Source: Motilimonas cestriensis (lineage in GTDB: Bacteria > Pseudomonadota > Gammaproteobacteria > Enterobacterales > CBDFNC01). Taken from it: a stretch of DNA of 56,942 nt. The stretch is from positions 1 through 56,942 of the forward strand of contig NZ_JAIMJA010000026.1 of NCBI RefSeq assembly GCF_021295315.1. Direction: 5' to 3'. Position numbers and translations under genes: made by a program. How positions within the stretch are numbered: the first letter of the stretch is position 1; every line of letters starts with the position of its first letter. The notes beneath the pieces are model-generated. The model saw only the letters and a program-made list of their open reading frames with translations, made no database searches and was not told the DNA's origin. This document shows positions 9,535-18,747 of the stretch, one piece after another.

Positions 9535-10641
9535 ATGGATAAGTTTAAGAAAACAGCACTTAATGTTGCCCTAGCGGGAGCGGTATTAGCAGGCTTTTCA
9601 GTTCCCGCACAGGCTGAAGGGGTCCTCTCTACAGCTACTTTAGAATTAAAGAACCTATTATTCTTGAAAGATGACGGTTCACATTTCAGTTCTCTTGATT
9701 TTGATTTACTTTCCTCAACGGCTGAAAACGAGGTAAATAATGCAACCGCAGAATTAAATGGTGCTTTATCAGCTGCACCTAAGGTGACAGCAGACGCGTT
9801 TGGTCCCAATGCAAACATTGATTTAGCGCCACTATGTGTTGGTACTGGCTGCCCTGTCGCTAATAATGACTTTAATACCTCGATTATTAGCAGTACGTTA
9901 GGGGATCCAACTGTGAATCGAGCTTATTCTGATTCATTGATCGCGGGCTCGGTAATCGACCGTGATATTAATGGTAATGGTGTCATTGATGCCGGCACCT
10001 ACTTTTTTGACCATGATGGGGATGCTGGTACGCCCGATATTTTAGTGTCAGAAGTAACCTCAGGGTCGAATACAGGGGCCGAATCTACAGTTGAGCTAAT
10101 TAACGACGGCAGTGGTGCTGCTGGGGTGACCAACTCATTAAGCAGTACCATCAAGTTTACATATACTGGGCCAACAACCTTCTTCAATATTGCGTTTGAT
10201 GCTACCGCATATATGGAAACCTATATTTCCACTTCACCTAAAACGCCAATGGATGCGTTTGCTGGTGCAAACTACGCACAAACATTTATTCTGACGGATC
10301 TTGCGGCTGGCGACATTCTAGATTGGACACCCGGTACGGCCGCTGCAGCGGGTTCATCAACCGACCCATTCCGGTTAACGGCTAAAATAACTGCGGATGA
10401 AATTTCAGCAGGCTTCTCTGAAACGCGTACGCCAACAGGTATAACATTAGGCTCTGTTAAAACAGGCAGCTTCACCGCTCAATCTTCTGCTCTGCTCGTG
10501 TCAGGACGGACTTATACCTTTAGTGCGAATACCGATACCAGTGTCAGTGCTTCACTTAAGGTTCCAGAGCCTGCATCTATTGCATTATTTGGCTTAGGTC
10601 TATTGGGCCTTTCACAGATTCGTCGTAAAAAACAAGCTTAA
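9535..10641 (+). CDS. PEP-CTERM sorting-domain secreted protein
   Basis: A 368-residue exported protein. It has a Sec signal peptide (MDKFKKTALN to VPAQA, about 1-28) and a C-terminal sorting signal at about 343-368: VPEP, a hydrophobic helix (ASIALFGLGLLGL) and a basic tail RRKKQA. Exosortase cleaves after such a signal and the protein is then moved to the surface or matrix. Between these ends it is Ala/Thr/Ser/Asp-rich, as usual. A calcium-loop-like DINGNGVID begins near residue 144. ATG 9535 has GAGG nine bases ahead and is preferred to the upstream ATG 9505. It is monocistronic between the sigma-54 promoter and a strong terminator. The exosortase is not in the window. Confidence 0.92.
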   Translation: MDKFKKTALNVALAGAVLAGFSVPAQAEGVLSTATLELKNLLFLKDDGSHFSSLDFDLLSSTAENEVNNATAELNGALSAAPKVTADAFGPNANIDLAPLCVGTGCPVANNDFNTSIISSTLGDPTVNRAYSDSLIAGSVIDRDINGNGVIDAGTYFFDHDGDAGTPDILVSEVTSGSNTGAESTVELINDGSGAAGVTNSLSSTIKFTYTGPTTFFNIAFDATAYMETYISTSPKTPMDAFAGANYAQTFILTDLAAGDILDWTPGTAAAAGSSTDPFRLTAKITADEISAGFSETRTPTGITLGSVKTGSFTAQSSALLVSGRTYTFSANTDTSVSASLKVPEPASIALFGLGLLGLSQIRRKKQA

Positions 10642-10650
10642 GACAGTGAT

Positions 10651-10679
10651 AAGCACCTAGTTCGCTAGGTGCTTTTTTT
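10651..10679 (+). terminator. Rho-independent terminator after the PEP-CTERM gene
   Basis: A perfect ten-base-pair stem, AAGCACCTAG/CTAGGTGCTT, with a TTCG tetraloop, is followed by seven T. It isolates the PEP-CTERM gene as its own transcript. Confidence 0.92.
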
Positions 10680-10821
10680 ATTTCTATTGAATTAATTAGC
10701 TAAGTGTAAAAAAAGCTGACACACCGTGTTAGACCTAACCCAAAGCTATGTAGTTAATCTTTGGTGGGAGACAAGTTGAGCTAGTTGAGCCGTTCCGTAT
10801 TTTGTAGGCATGGAAGTATAT

Positions 10822-11643
10822 ATGGGCAAACTTAAGCGTAAAATTATTCACTTACCCGGTATCAATTATTTAATACGTAAGGTTGTGTCATACAAAGCAA
10901 GCCGTGAGGCTAACGAAATCGCCCATCACTTTGATGAATACTTAAAACCTCTTATCGCCCATGAGCAACACCTTCGCGATGAAGTGCATAAAATTCGTCA
11001 CAATGTATATTGTGAGGAGTTGGCTTTTGAACCATCTCGCCCCGATGGTATGGAGCAAGATGATTTTGATCCCTTTTCTATTTTTTGTGTGATTGAGCAC
11101 AAGGCGAGTCATCACTACGCGGGTTGTGTCCGTGTGGTCGCGCCGCAAACACCAGATCAACAGCTACCCTTAGAAAAATTTTGCCAAGGTGCAATTACCG
11201 ATCCTCACCTAAACCCTGCCAATTTTGATCGTACTAAAATTTGTGAAATATCTCGTCTTGCTGTCCCTGCTGCGTTTCGACGTCGTAATGCTGATAAGTT
11301 TGCTGGGGCTGAGACCGGTGCCGTGAATGAAGAAACCTACTCAGAAAAAGAGCTGCGCTGCTTTCCTTTTATTGCTATTGGACTTTATTTAAGTGCGGCC
11401 TCAATCGTGATAAACCGTGATATCGAACACTGCTTTGTAATGATGGAGCCGAGGCTAGCGCGTAGTATGCGTTTTGTGGGAATTAAATTTAAACAAATTG
11501 GCCCTACGGTTGAGTATCACGGCAAGCGAGCGCCTTATTATATAAACCCAATATTATTTTTACGTAACTTGTCACCCGGCTTCAAAGTACTGCATTTGAA
11601 CTTGGAAAAAGGATTGGCTAAAGATGTGCGCCATTTAGAATAA
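10822..11643 (+). CDS. PEP-CTERM/exosortase-associated N-acyl amino acid synthase (FeeM/LuxI-like acyltransferase)
   Basis: This 273-residue enzyme belongs to the acyltransferase family linked to PEP-CTERM loci, related to FeeM (long-chain N-acyl amino acid synthase) and to LuxI autoinducer synthases. The LuxI-type active-site pattern is visible in order: Arg59 in KIRHNVYCEE, the acidic cluster at Asp80-Asp83, Arg104 in GCVRVV, and Glu142-x-x-Arg145 in CEISR. The expected reaction joins an acyl group from acyl-ACP to the amine of an amino acid, tyrosine in characterised FeeM. ATG 10822 has GGAAG five bases ahead and is preferred to ATG 10810. The flavoprotein gene begins 92 bases later. The substrate is unproven. 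Confidence 0.85.
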   Translation: MGKLKRKIIHLPGINYLIRKVVSYKASREANEIAHHFDEYLKPLIAHEQHLRDEVHKIRHNVYCEELAFEPSRPDGMEQDDFDPFSIFCVIEHKASHHYAGCVRVVAPQTPDQQLPLEKFCQGAITDPHLNPANFDRTKICEISRLAVPAAFRRRNADKFAGAETGAVNEETYSEKELRCFPFIAIGLYLSAASIVINRDIEHCFVMMEPRLARSMRFVGIKFKQIGPTVEYHGKRAPYYINPILFLRNLSPGFKVLHLNLEKGLAKDVRHLE

Positions 11644-11734
11644 CTCAGTACAGGGCTTTTCACATCTTTAGCGGGGCGCGAAGCAAAGAACTTAACTACA
11701 CTCTACAATACCTGTTCTGGCTTGGGGGAGTAAA

Positions 11735-13336
11735 ATGGAAGATGCACTATTAGGTAAGTATGCCGCGATTGTCGGAGAAGCTTATGCTTTAACCTCGCCC
11801 GAACAGCTACTTCCTTATGAGACAGCAACTTACGAAACATCAACTAAGGTGAAAGCGGTGTTGTTGCCCAATTCCACAGAACAAGTGCAAGCATTAATTA
11901 AGCTGGCTAACGAGCATTTAGATCCTATCTATCCCATTAGTTCAGGTAAAAATTGGGGTTATGGCTCAGCGGTGCCAACCGCAGACGGTTGCACCATTCT
12001 AGATTTAAGTCGGATGACAAAAATTGTTAAATTTGATCCTGATTTGGCTTATGTCACGTTAGAGCCAGGGGTGACACAAAAGCAGTTATACGATTTTTTG
12101 CAGCAACAAGGTGGTCACATGTGGATGGATGCCACTGGCTCCTCACAAGACTGCAGTATTATTGGTAATACCATGGAGCGGGGCTTTGGTCACACGCCAT
12201 ACGGAGACCATTTTGGTAGTGTTAGTGGTCTTGAGTTAGTGCTAGCCAATGGTGAGCGTTTTAAAACGGGTTTTGGCCGTTTTCCACAAGCGCAAGCCGC
12301 GGAGGTTTATCATTGGGGGGTTGGCCCTTATTTAGACGGTCTTTTTAGCCAATCTTCTTTTGCGGTGGTGACACAAATGACAGTGTGGTTGATGCCTAAA
12401 CCTGCCTACTTTCAAGCTTTTTTTTGCAGTGTTGATAAAGACGATTTTGGTCCGATGGTCGATGCTCTGCGGCCACTACGCCTTGATGGCACGCTAAAAA
12501 GTGCCATGCATTTAGTGAATGGTGATAAGGTTGTTTCTGCCTTTGATCAATATCCTTGGCAAGAAATGGAAGGCGCAGCGCCTCTTTCTCGAGAGTGGCT
12601 GGCGCAACGTTTAAAGCAGCTAGATGCCAAAGAGTGGAATGCTTCTGGTGCCCTATATGGCACTTGGCTTGAAGTCGCTATTGCCCGTAGAAAGATTAAA
12701 AAAGCGTTAGCAAATATCCCTTCGCGTAACATCAAGTTTCTCGATGACAAGCTGTTAAAGCTTGCGCGTTTAGTGCAAAAACCCTATCAGATGATCACCG
12801 GTTTTGATTTAAAAGGAGCCCTTGATAAAAGTATACCTGTTTACCTGCTAAAACAGGGGGTTCCCACCAATGCCTTTATTCCCAGCACTTACTGGCGGAA
12901 AAAAACGCCGCCGCCTGAAATGGACCAAGCGCATCCCGATCGCGATAGATGCGGACTACTATGGTTGGCGCCCGTCGCGCCGATGACAGGCAAGCATGCA
13001 ACACGCTTAGAGCATCTCGTTTATAAGTATCTTCTGGAATACGGTTTTGAGCCTGCGATTTCAATGACCTTGCTGACTGAGCGGTGTATTGATTGCGTTA
13101 TTTGCATAACTTATGACAGAGATAACCCAGAGGAAGAGCAGCAAGCACTGGCTTGTCACGATGCCTTGTTTAGCGCGTTAACCAGCGAAGGCTATTTCCC
13201 CTATCGCTTATCAACTCGTGCGATGGGGATGTTGCCCGCCGCAGCACCTGCGTATATCAAGGTTGTTAATGATATCAAACGCGTCTTAGACCCTAACTTG
13301 ATATTGTCACCTGGTCGTTATCAAGAAAAGGATTAA
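11735..13336 (+). CDS. FAD-linked oxidase of the vanillyl-alcohol oxidase / 4-cresol methylhydroxylase type
   Basis: A 533-residue cytosolic flavoprotein with an N-terminal PCMH-type FAD domain (about 35-235) and a C-terminal substrate domain. The family motif GKNWGYG places Tyr76 where Tyr108 of vanillyl alcohol oxidase lies, and PYRLSTR places Tyr490-Arg491 where its Tyr503-Arg504 lies. Together these residues grip the phenolate of para-substituted phenols. NTMERG-GHTPYGDH and GLLWLAPVAP are further family signatures. Expected chemistry is benzylic oxidation or desaturation of a 4-alkylphenol. It has a strong GGGGGAG ribosome site, lies just after the N-acyl amino acid synthase and 18 bases before the second TPR gene, and probably shares their operon. 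The residue equivalences come from motif alignment by eye. Confidence 0.85.
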   Translation: MEDALLGKYAAIVGEAYALTSPEQLLPYETATYETSTKVKAVLLPNSTEQVQALIKLANEHLDPIYPISSGKNWGYGSAVPTADGCTILDLSRMTKIVKFDPDLAYVTLEPGVTQKQLYDFLQQQGGHMWMDATGSSQDCSIIGNTMERGFGHTPYGDHFGSVSGLELVLANGERFKTGFGRFPQAQAAEVYHWGVGPYLDGLFSQSSFAVVTQMTVWLMPKPAYFQAFFCSVDKDDFGPMVDALRPLRLDGTLKSAMHLVNGDKVVSAFDQYPWQEMEGAAPLSREWLAQRLKQLDAKEWNASGALYGTWLEVAIARRKIKKALANIPSRNIKFLDDKLLKLARLVQKPYQMITGFDLKGALDKSIPVYLLKQGVPTNAFIPSTYWRKKTPPPEMDQAHPDRDRCGLLWLAPVAPMTGKHATRLEHLVYKYLLEYGFEPAISMTLLTERCIDCVICITYDRDNPEEEQQALACHDALFSALTSEGYFPYRLSTRAMGMLPAAAPAYIKVVNDIKRVLDPNLILSPGRYQEKD

Positions 13337-13354
13337 CCTTGTAAGGACACAAAT

Positions 13355-16156
13355 ATGATCAGCTTGAGAGTAAAATCTTATATTGCCTGTTTTTTATGCT
13401 TTTGTTTAACGATGTTAGTCGGTTGTGGTGAAACCAGTATTAATGAGCAAGAAGCTTATGAAAAGGCGTTAGCGTTTCAGCAAGCCAATGAGCATAGTAG
13501 CGCCATTATCGAATTCAAGAATGTAATGAAAGTTAATCCCAGTCGTAATGACGTTAAAATGCAATTAGCTGATTCTTACATTTACATCGGGATGTACCCT
13601 TTTGCCGAAAAAGAACTGACGAAAGTTTTAGCGCAAGAAAGTTCGCCCGAGATAAAGCTAAAACTAGCTAAGGTTTTACTAATGCTAAATGATGCATCAC
13701 GTCTAAAAGAGGTGCTGGCCAACCGACAAGATTGGCCCGTTGCTTTAGAGGTTGATGCCTTAGCTGTACTGTCTCAGGCTGACTTATTAACGAATCAGCC
13801 AGATTTAGCCTTAGCGGAATTAAAGCAAGCCAAAGCCCTTAATCTGGTCACTGCTGAGTTATTATTTGCCAGTGCATTGCAAGCGTTGGCTGTAGACGAT
13901 GAAGAAGAGGCGCTGAAGAATATTGATTTAGCATTGGCCAAAGAGCCGAACTTAGTCAAGGCGATGGTGATAAAGGGGCAGGTATTAATGCAGCAACAAA
14001 GGTTTGAACCTGCACTTGCGTTATTTAATCAAGCCGCAACAATGCAATACGCCAATCCAGAACTATTAATGAACCCTGCTCGTGTTTATGTACTAAATAA
14101 TCAGCTGGACTTAGCGCATCAGCAACTAGACAAGCTATTAAAAATTATTCCAGAGCACATTGAAGCTAATTATTTTAAGGCTTTTTTACAGCTACAAGCT
14201 AAAAATTATGAGCAAGCATTAGTTTCAGCCGAAAAAGTGTTAAAAGTGGATAACGAGCATATTGCGTCTCACTTTATTTCGGCTGCCAGTGCCTACTCCC
14301 TTGAACAATATGAGAAGGCCTTTTCTCATGCCACTAAAGTGACCTATGCCTACCCCGGCTATACTGAAGGGTTGAAATTAAAAGCCGCCATTCAGTTTAA
14401 GTTAGGTGATGAACTGGCAGCGACTGAAACCTTAAGTGCGCTCAATGCATCTGACTTTAATCAGCAGGATATTGGTTTGCTGAAGGCAGCAGGGCAGACC
14501 CAGTTACTGAATGATGATTTTGCATTGTCACAGCAGCTATTTGAGCAAGCTGCTCAACTAGCTCAAGATGATCAGTCTCTTACTATGTTAATGACGCAAA
14601 CTGCGTTCTTGCAGCCCGATATTGATAAAGGGATAGAGCAGTTAGAAATCATCAAGCAAAAAATACCAGAACAAGAAGAAGTCGAAATAGCATTAATTGT
14701 CAGCTATCTGAAAAAAGGCGACTTTAACGAAGTTTTGCAGCGAGCTAAAGCGTTACAAACACGTTTACCTAAACAAGGGGTCGGCTTAGTATTGCAAGGG
14801 ATCGCTTATGTTCTTAACCGGCAGCTTGATTTAGCTGAGCAAGCGTTCCTAGCTGCCCGAGAGATTGAACCGAGCAACTTAGGGACGTTACAGAATTTGG
14901 CGGCGATAGCATTACAGCAAAAAAACTATGAGCAGGCAGAGCAATACTACTTGGACACCCTTGCTATCGATAAAACAGACTTGAGTAGTTTATTACAGCT
15001 TTATTTACTCGCGAAACGTAAAGGCGAGGTGGAGCAAGGTCTGGTTTATTTAAAACAGGCGCTGCAGTACCACCCCGATAGCATGGCTGCTAATCTTCCC
15101 ATGATTGAGTATTTCTACTTTAACAACCAACCACAACAAGCCTTAGTGTTGGCAAATAATATGTTAGAAAAGCACCCGCAACCAACACCGGAGCAAGCCA
15201 AAATATTGTTCTATAGTGGCGTGGTGCTGCAGTACTATAAACAATGGGAGGCGGCTAAATCTCGTTTAGAGTCATTTGTTGATCGCTATCCCGCCAGTTA
15301 TTTAGGGCATTTCCATTTAGCTACGGTATATGCCATGAGCAACGATTTACCCGCCGCGCGCAGCGAGCTAGATAAAGCCATTCAAGCTAATTCATTTTAT
15401 CCGCCGATTGCCATGTTAGACATTCGCTTGTTATTAAGCCAAGGTGAGTTTGTAAAAACGCGGCAGGCAATACAAGGCTATCGTGAGAAATTTCCAAATA
15501 CAGCTGTTGTTGATGAAATGCAGGCCCGTCTTGAATTGGCTCAAGGTAATTTCAATGAGTCGATAAATTGGTATCAAAAAGCACTAGCCGAGTCGGAGAC
15601 GAATTACCTCACGGTGCAACTGGCCAATGCTCATTGGTCAGCAGGGCAAGCCGATCAGGCTATTCAGGTACTAACGGACTGGCTTAGTAAATATGATAGC
15701 GATGTGTTATCACGCCGTGTGTTAGCTGATTATCAGATGGTCGCAGGGCAAGATCAGCAAGCAATAGATAACTTAGTTAAGCTTAGCTCACTGTTGAAGC
15801 CAGATGCGCATATTGAAAATAACTTAGCTTGGCTTTATCAAAAGCAGGGGAAAGCAGATCTCGCCCTTGGTCATGCCGAAACGGCCCATGATTTAGCACC
15901 CGATAATGCCGGTATCATGGATACTTTAGCGGTTATTTTATTGCAGAAAGGGGATGGGATCGCCGCTGAGCGATTACTTACTCGCGCGGTGCAGTTTTCA
16001 CCCGACGACCCTGATATCCAATATCATTTAGCACAGGCGATGATCAAAAACGGTAAGAAAGAAGCGGCGAAAGAGGTGCTCGAAAAACTTATTAGTAACC
16101 ATCAAGATTTTCCAGCCTTAACGGAAAGTAAGGCCTTGCTGTTGTCGTTATCTTAG
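13355..16156 (+). CDS. prsT: PEP-CTERM system TPR-repeat lipoprotein (PrsT-like), copy 2
   Basis: A 933-residue lipoprotein, with lipobox TMLVGC-G (acylated Cys24), then TPR-type helical repeats along its whole length. It has the same layout and length as the product at 6562 but diverged sequence (N-terminal repeats read AIIEFKNVMKVNP, the typical PrsT opening). It follows the flavoprotein by 18 bases with an AAGGA site, so the acyltransferase, oxidase and this gene look like one operon. It is the better PrsT match of the two. Likely role: envelope scaffold for PEP-CTERM protein export or an attached polysaccharide system; not demonstrated. Confidence 0.87.
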   Translation: MISLRVKSYIACFLCFCLTMLVGCGETSINEQEAYEKALAFQQANEHSSAIIEFKNVMKVNPSRNDVKMQLADSYIYIGMYPFAEKELTKVLAQESSPEIKLKLAKVLLMLNDASRLKEVLANRQDWPVALEVDALAVLSQADLLTNQPDLALAELKQAKALNLVTAELLFASALQALAVDDEEEALKNIDLALAKEPNLVKAMVIKGQVLMQQQRFEPALALFNQAATMQYANPELLMNPARVYVLNNQLDLAHQQLDKLLKIIPEHIEANYFKAFLQLQAKNYEQALVSAEKVLKVDNEHIASHFISAASAYSLEQYEKAFSHATKVTYAYPGYTEGLKLKAAIQFKLGDELAATETLSALNASDFNQQDIGLLKAAGQTQLLNDDFALSQQLFEQAAQLAQDDQSLTMLMTQTAFLQPDIDKGIEQLEIIKQKIPEQEEVEIALIVSYLKKGDFNEVLQRAKALQTRLPKQGVGLVLQGIAYVLNRQLDLAEQAFLAAREIEPSNLGTLQNLAAIALQQKNYEQAEQYYLDTLAIDKTDLSSLLQLYLLAKRKGEVEQGLVYLKQALQYHPDSMAANLPMIEYFYFNNQPQQALVLANNMLEKHPQPTPEQAKILFYSGVVLQYYKQWEAAKSRLESFVDRYPASYLGHFHLATVYAMSNDLPAARSELDKAIQANSFYPPIAMLDIRLLLSQGEFVKTRQAIQGYREKFPNTAVVDEMQARLELAQGNFNESINWYQKALAESETNYLTVQLANAHWSAGQADQAIQVLTDWLSKYDSDVLSRRVLADYQMVAGQDQQAIDNLVKLSSLLKPDAHIENNLAWLYQKQGKADLALGHAETAHDLAPDNAGIMDTLAVILLQKGDGIAAERLLTRAVQFSPDDPDIQYHLAQAMIKNGKKEAAKEVLEKLISNHQDFPALTESKALLLSLS

Positions 16157-16182
16157 TTTTCATCATGTCAGAGTTTCCTATT

Positions 16183-16214
16183 GCGCTTAAGTTTTGTTAG
16201 CTTAGGCGCTTTCT
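16183..16214 (+). terminator. Probable terminator closing the PEP-CTERM block
   Basis: GCGCTTAAG (16183-16191) pairs with CTTAGGCGC (16201-16209), nine pairs with one G-U, followed by TTTCTGTT. It separates the TPR gene from cbiB. The T tract is imperfect. Confidence 0.5.
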
Positions 16215-16232
16215 GTTACTAGCGACCCTATA

Positions 16233-17192
16233 ATGCTGCCTTCTGTTGTTATCGCTTTGGCTTATTTTTGCGATCTTATTTTTGCTGATCCTTATCGCAT
16301 TCCTCACCCAGTGCAAGGTATCGGCGTCCTTATCAACGCTGCTGAACGCTTACAGGGCAGGTTGCTATTGGCTAAAAAGGCATTTGGTGTCTGGTCGAAC
16401 CTGACCGTTTTAGTGTTGATCTTTTGTTTAAGCTTAGTGATGGCCAATTTGCATTGGCTGGTGGAAATGTATTTGTTATACACCTGTTTAGCGACAAGAA
16501 GCCTCTATAACGAAGGAGCAAAGGTTCGGCGGATCTTAAATCAAGGTGATATGGCACTGGCACGCAAAGAGCTCAGTTACTTGGTCAGCCGAGATACGGC
16601 AGCAATGGATCAAGCACAAATTACCCGTAGTGCGATGGAAACTATCTCAGAAAATACCGTCGATGGCATCACCGCGCCGTTATTCTATATGTGTTTAGGT
16701 GCGCTAGTGTCACCCTGGTTACCCGGTGCCAGTTTGGCTTTTGCCATGACTTATAAAGCCATTAATACCTTTGACTCGATGTGGGGCTATAAAAATGAGC
16801 GCTATCTTGAGCTGGGTTGGTTCTCAGCGCGTCTCGATGATTGGGCTAACTGGTTACCCGCTCGTCTAACGGGGGCCGTGCTGCTGCCCTTATCTGCGTT
16901 AGTGCTTCGTTATGATTGGCGCAGTGCTTGGCGCATATTTTGGCGCGACCGTTTAAACCATGCCAGCCCTAATTCGGCGCACCCCGAAGCGGCCGTGGCA
17001 GGCGCCTTGGGGGTGCAGCTTGGCGGAGCCACGTCATATTTTGGCCAATTGCATGATAAACCGACCATCGGAGATAATAATAAGCCGTTCACCACCGAGT
17101 TAATCAATAAGAATCTGAACTTAATGTTAGTTTGTTCTTTGCTCAGCCTAGGGGGCGTATTGCTGGTGTTAATAATAGTAAGTAGGGTGTAA
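16233..17192 (+). CDS. cbiB: Adenosylcobinamide-phosphate synthase CbiB
   Basis: CbiB attaches (R)-1-amino-2-propanol O-phosphate to adenosylcobyric acid, making adenosylcobinamide phosphate. The 319-residue membrane protein has the family length and signatures: FADPYRIPHPVQ near the N-terminus, SRDTAAMD, SENTVDG and a conserved block SPNSAHPEAAVAGALGV near residue 245, with four to five hydrophobic segments. Its stop codon directly abuts the ATG of cobD (TAAATG), so the two are translationally coupled. cobD makes the aminopropanol donor used here. No cobalamin riboswitch was recognised in the 76-base leader. Confidence 0.93.
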   Translation: MLPSVVIALAYFCDLIFADPYRIPHPVQGIGVLINAAERLQGRLLLAKKAFGVWSNLTVLVLIFCLSLVMANLHWLVEMYLLYTCLATRSLYNEGAKVRRILNQGDMALARKELSYLVSRDTAAMDQAQITRSAMETISENTVDGITAPLFYMCLGALVSPWLPGASLAFAMTYKAINTFDSMWGYKNERYLELGWFSARLDDWANWLPARLTGAVLLPLSALVLRYDWRSAWRIFWRDRLNHASPNSAHPEAAVAGALGVQLGGATSYFGQLHDKPTIGDNNKPFTTELINKNLNLMLVCSLLSLGGVLLVLIIVSRV

Positions 17193-18263
17193 ATGGAATT
17201 ACATGGTGGAAATATACATAAACTAACGCGTGATACAGCCACTGCAGAGTGGTTGGATTTTAGCGCTAATATTAATCCTCTTGGTTTACCAGAAAGTGTC
17301 AGCTTGGCCTTGGTTGAACAACTGAGTTGTTTAACGGTATATCCCGATCCTGAGTATGTGAAATTGCGACAAGCTTTAGCTGACTACTGCGAGCAACCGA
17401 TTTCGCATATTATCCAAGGCAATGGCGCAACTGAACTGATTTATTTGTATTTTAGAGTTCTAAAACCCCGCCGGGTACTTATTGTGGCGCCGACCTTTGC
17501 TGAATATCAACGCGCAGCGACTAGTGCAGGATCGCAGGTTGATTATTGTGTGCTAGACAGTGAATTGAATTTTCAGTTATCTGTTGAACAAATCGCTTTA
17601 GCGCTTGCGCAGCACGATTATGATGTATTGGTTGTTTGTAATCCAAATAACCCAACGGGTGGTTTTATTGCGCAAGAGCAAATGCAGCAGTTGGCCGAAC
17701 TTACGTTGGCCCATCAATGCCGAATGCTGGTGGATGAGGCGTTTATTGAGTTTGTTGATGATGGCCATGCGCCAAGCATCGCAGAATTAGGCTTGCCTCA
17801 TGTGTTTGTGGTGCGCGCGTTAACTAAGTTTTTTGCGTTGCCGGGAATACGGTTAGGTTTTGCTATTAATGCCGAACAAGAATTAACCCAGCAAATTAAT
17901 CATGAACGCGAGCCATGGAGTGTTAATGCTCTTGCCGAAGTGGCCGCGATTAGTGCGTTACAAGATAAAGCGTATATGCAAGCTTCACTACATTGGTTAC
18001 AACAACAGCGCGAATACTTATTAACAGAGCTGCACCAGTTAACCGGGTGGCATGTTTATCCATCTCGGGTTAACTTTGTCTTGTGTCGTCTGCCAACTGG
18101 TTTAACCGCCTCTAATTTGCGTCAGCGCTTACTAAAGCAAGGTATTGTGATTCGTGATGCCAGTAACTTCTATGGACTTGATCAGCGCTACATTCGCTTA
18201 GCAGTAAAAAGCCAGCAAGATAACCAACGCTTGATTAGCGCATTACAACTCGTGTTGGCTTGA
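17193..18263 (+). CDS. cobD: L-threonine-O-3-phosphate decarboxylase CobD
   Basis: This 356-residue PLP enzyme of aminotransferase fold I makes (R)-1-amino-2-propanol O-phosphate for CbiB. Visible features are HGGN at the start, DFSANINPLGLP, GNGATELIY, CNPNNPTGG (PLP-binding loop), DEAFIEF, and the Schiff-base lysine in LTKFFALPGIRLGF. It abuts cbiB with no gap. Its end lies seven bases from the converging Lrp-type gene, with no hairpin in between. Histidinol-phosphate aminotransferase is the closest alternative, but the context and the HGGN start favour CobD. Confidence 0.93.
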   Translation: MELHGGNIHKLTRDTATAEWLDFSANINPLGLPESVSLALVEQLSCLTVYPDPEYVKLRQALADYCEQPISHIIQGNGATELIYLYFRVLKPRRVLIVAPTFAEYQRAATSAGSQVDYCVLDSELNFQLSVEQIALALAQHDYDVLVVCNPNNPTGGFIAQEQMQQLAELTLAHQCRMLVDEAFIEFVDDGHAPSIAELGLPHVFVVRALTKFFALPGIRLGFAINAEQELTQQINHEREPWSVNALAEVAAISALQDKAYMQASLHWLQQQREYLLTELHQLTGWHVYPSRVNFVLCRLPTGLTASNLRQRLLKQGIVIRDASNFYGLDQRYIRLAVKSQQDNQRLISALQLVLA

Positions 18264-18270
18264 TTTGAGG

Positions 18271-18747
18271 TTACTTAATGTGGTTTAACGGCAGCGCAGT
18301 ATTTTGAAAAATACTGCGCAGCATAAAGCTAGAGCGCACACCTGTCACGCCGGAAATACGGGTCAGTTTACCCAGTAAAAACTCTTGATAGGCTTCCATA
18401 TCTGGCACCATTACCTTCAGTTGGTAATCAGCATCCATTCCAGTGATTAAGCAGCATTCGACTATTTCAGGGTATTTTGCCACTTCTTTTTCAAAATTTT
18501 CAAAGCGATCCGGAGTATGCCTGTCCATGCTTATATGGATATAGGCGGTCAGTTTTAAACCCAGCTTTTGAGGGTTAAGTAAGGTGACGTGTTTATCGAC
18601 ATAGCCTGCCTCTTCAAGGCTTTTGACGCGACGAGAGCAAGGTGACGCGGACAAGCCAATTTGTTCGGCCAGCTCTAAATTACTGATCCGGCCATTCTCT
18701 TGCATCAAGGTTAAAATATGTTTGTCGGTGCGATCTAGCTTACTCAT
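18271..18747 (-). CDS. Lrp/AsnC family transcriptional regulator
   Basis: A 158-residue regulator with an N-terminal winged helix (LDRTDKHILTLMQENGR, recognition helix SASPCSRRVKSLEEAGYV) and a C-terminal ligand-sensing ferredoxin-like domain (about 65-145) with GMDADYQLKVMV. It closely resembles Lrp-type proteins that respond to amino acids. The upstream region (18748-19021) is AT-rich and suitable for autoregulation. Whether this is the global Lrp or a paralogue cannot be told from the sequence. Confidence 0.9.
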   Translation of the reverse strand: MSKLDRTDKHILTLMQENGRISNLELAEQIGLSASPCSRRVKSLEEAGYVDKHVTLLNPQKLGLKLTAYIHISMDRHTPDRFENFEKEVAKYPEIVECCLITGMDADYQLKVMVPDMEAYQEFLLGKLTRISGVTGVRSSFMLRSIFQNTALPLNHIK

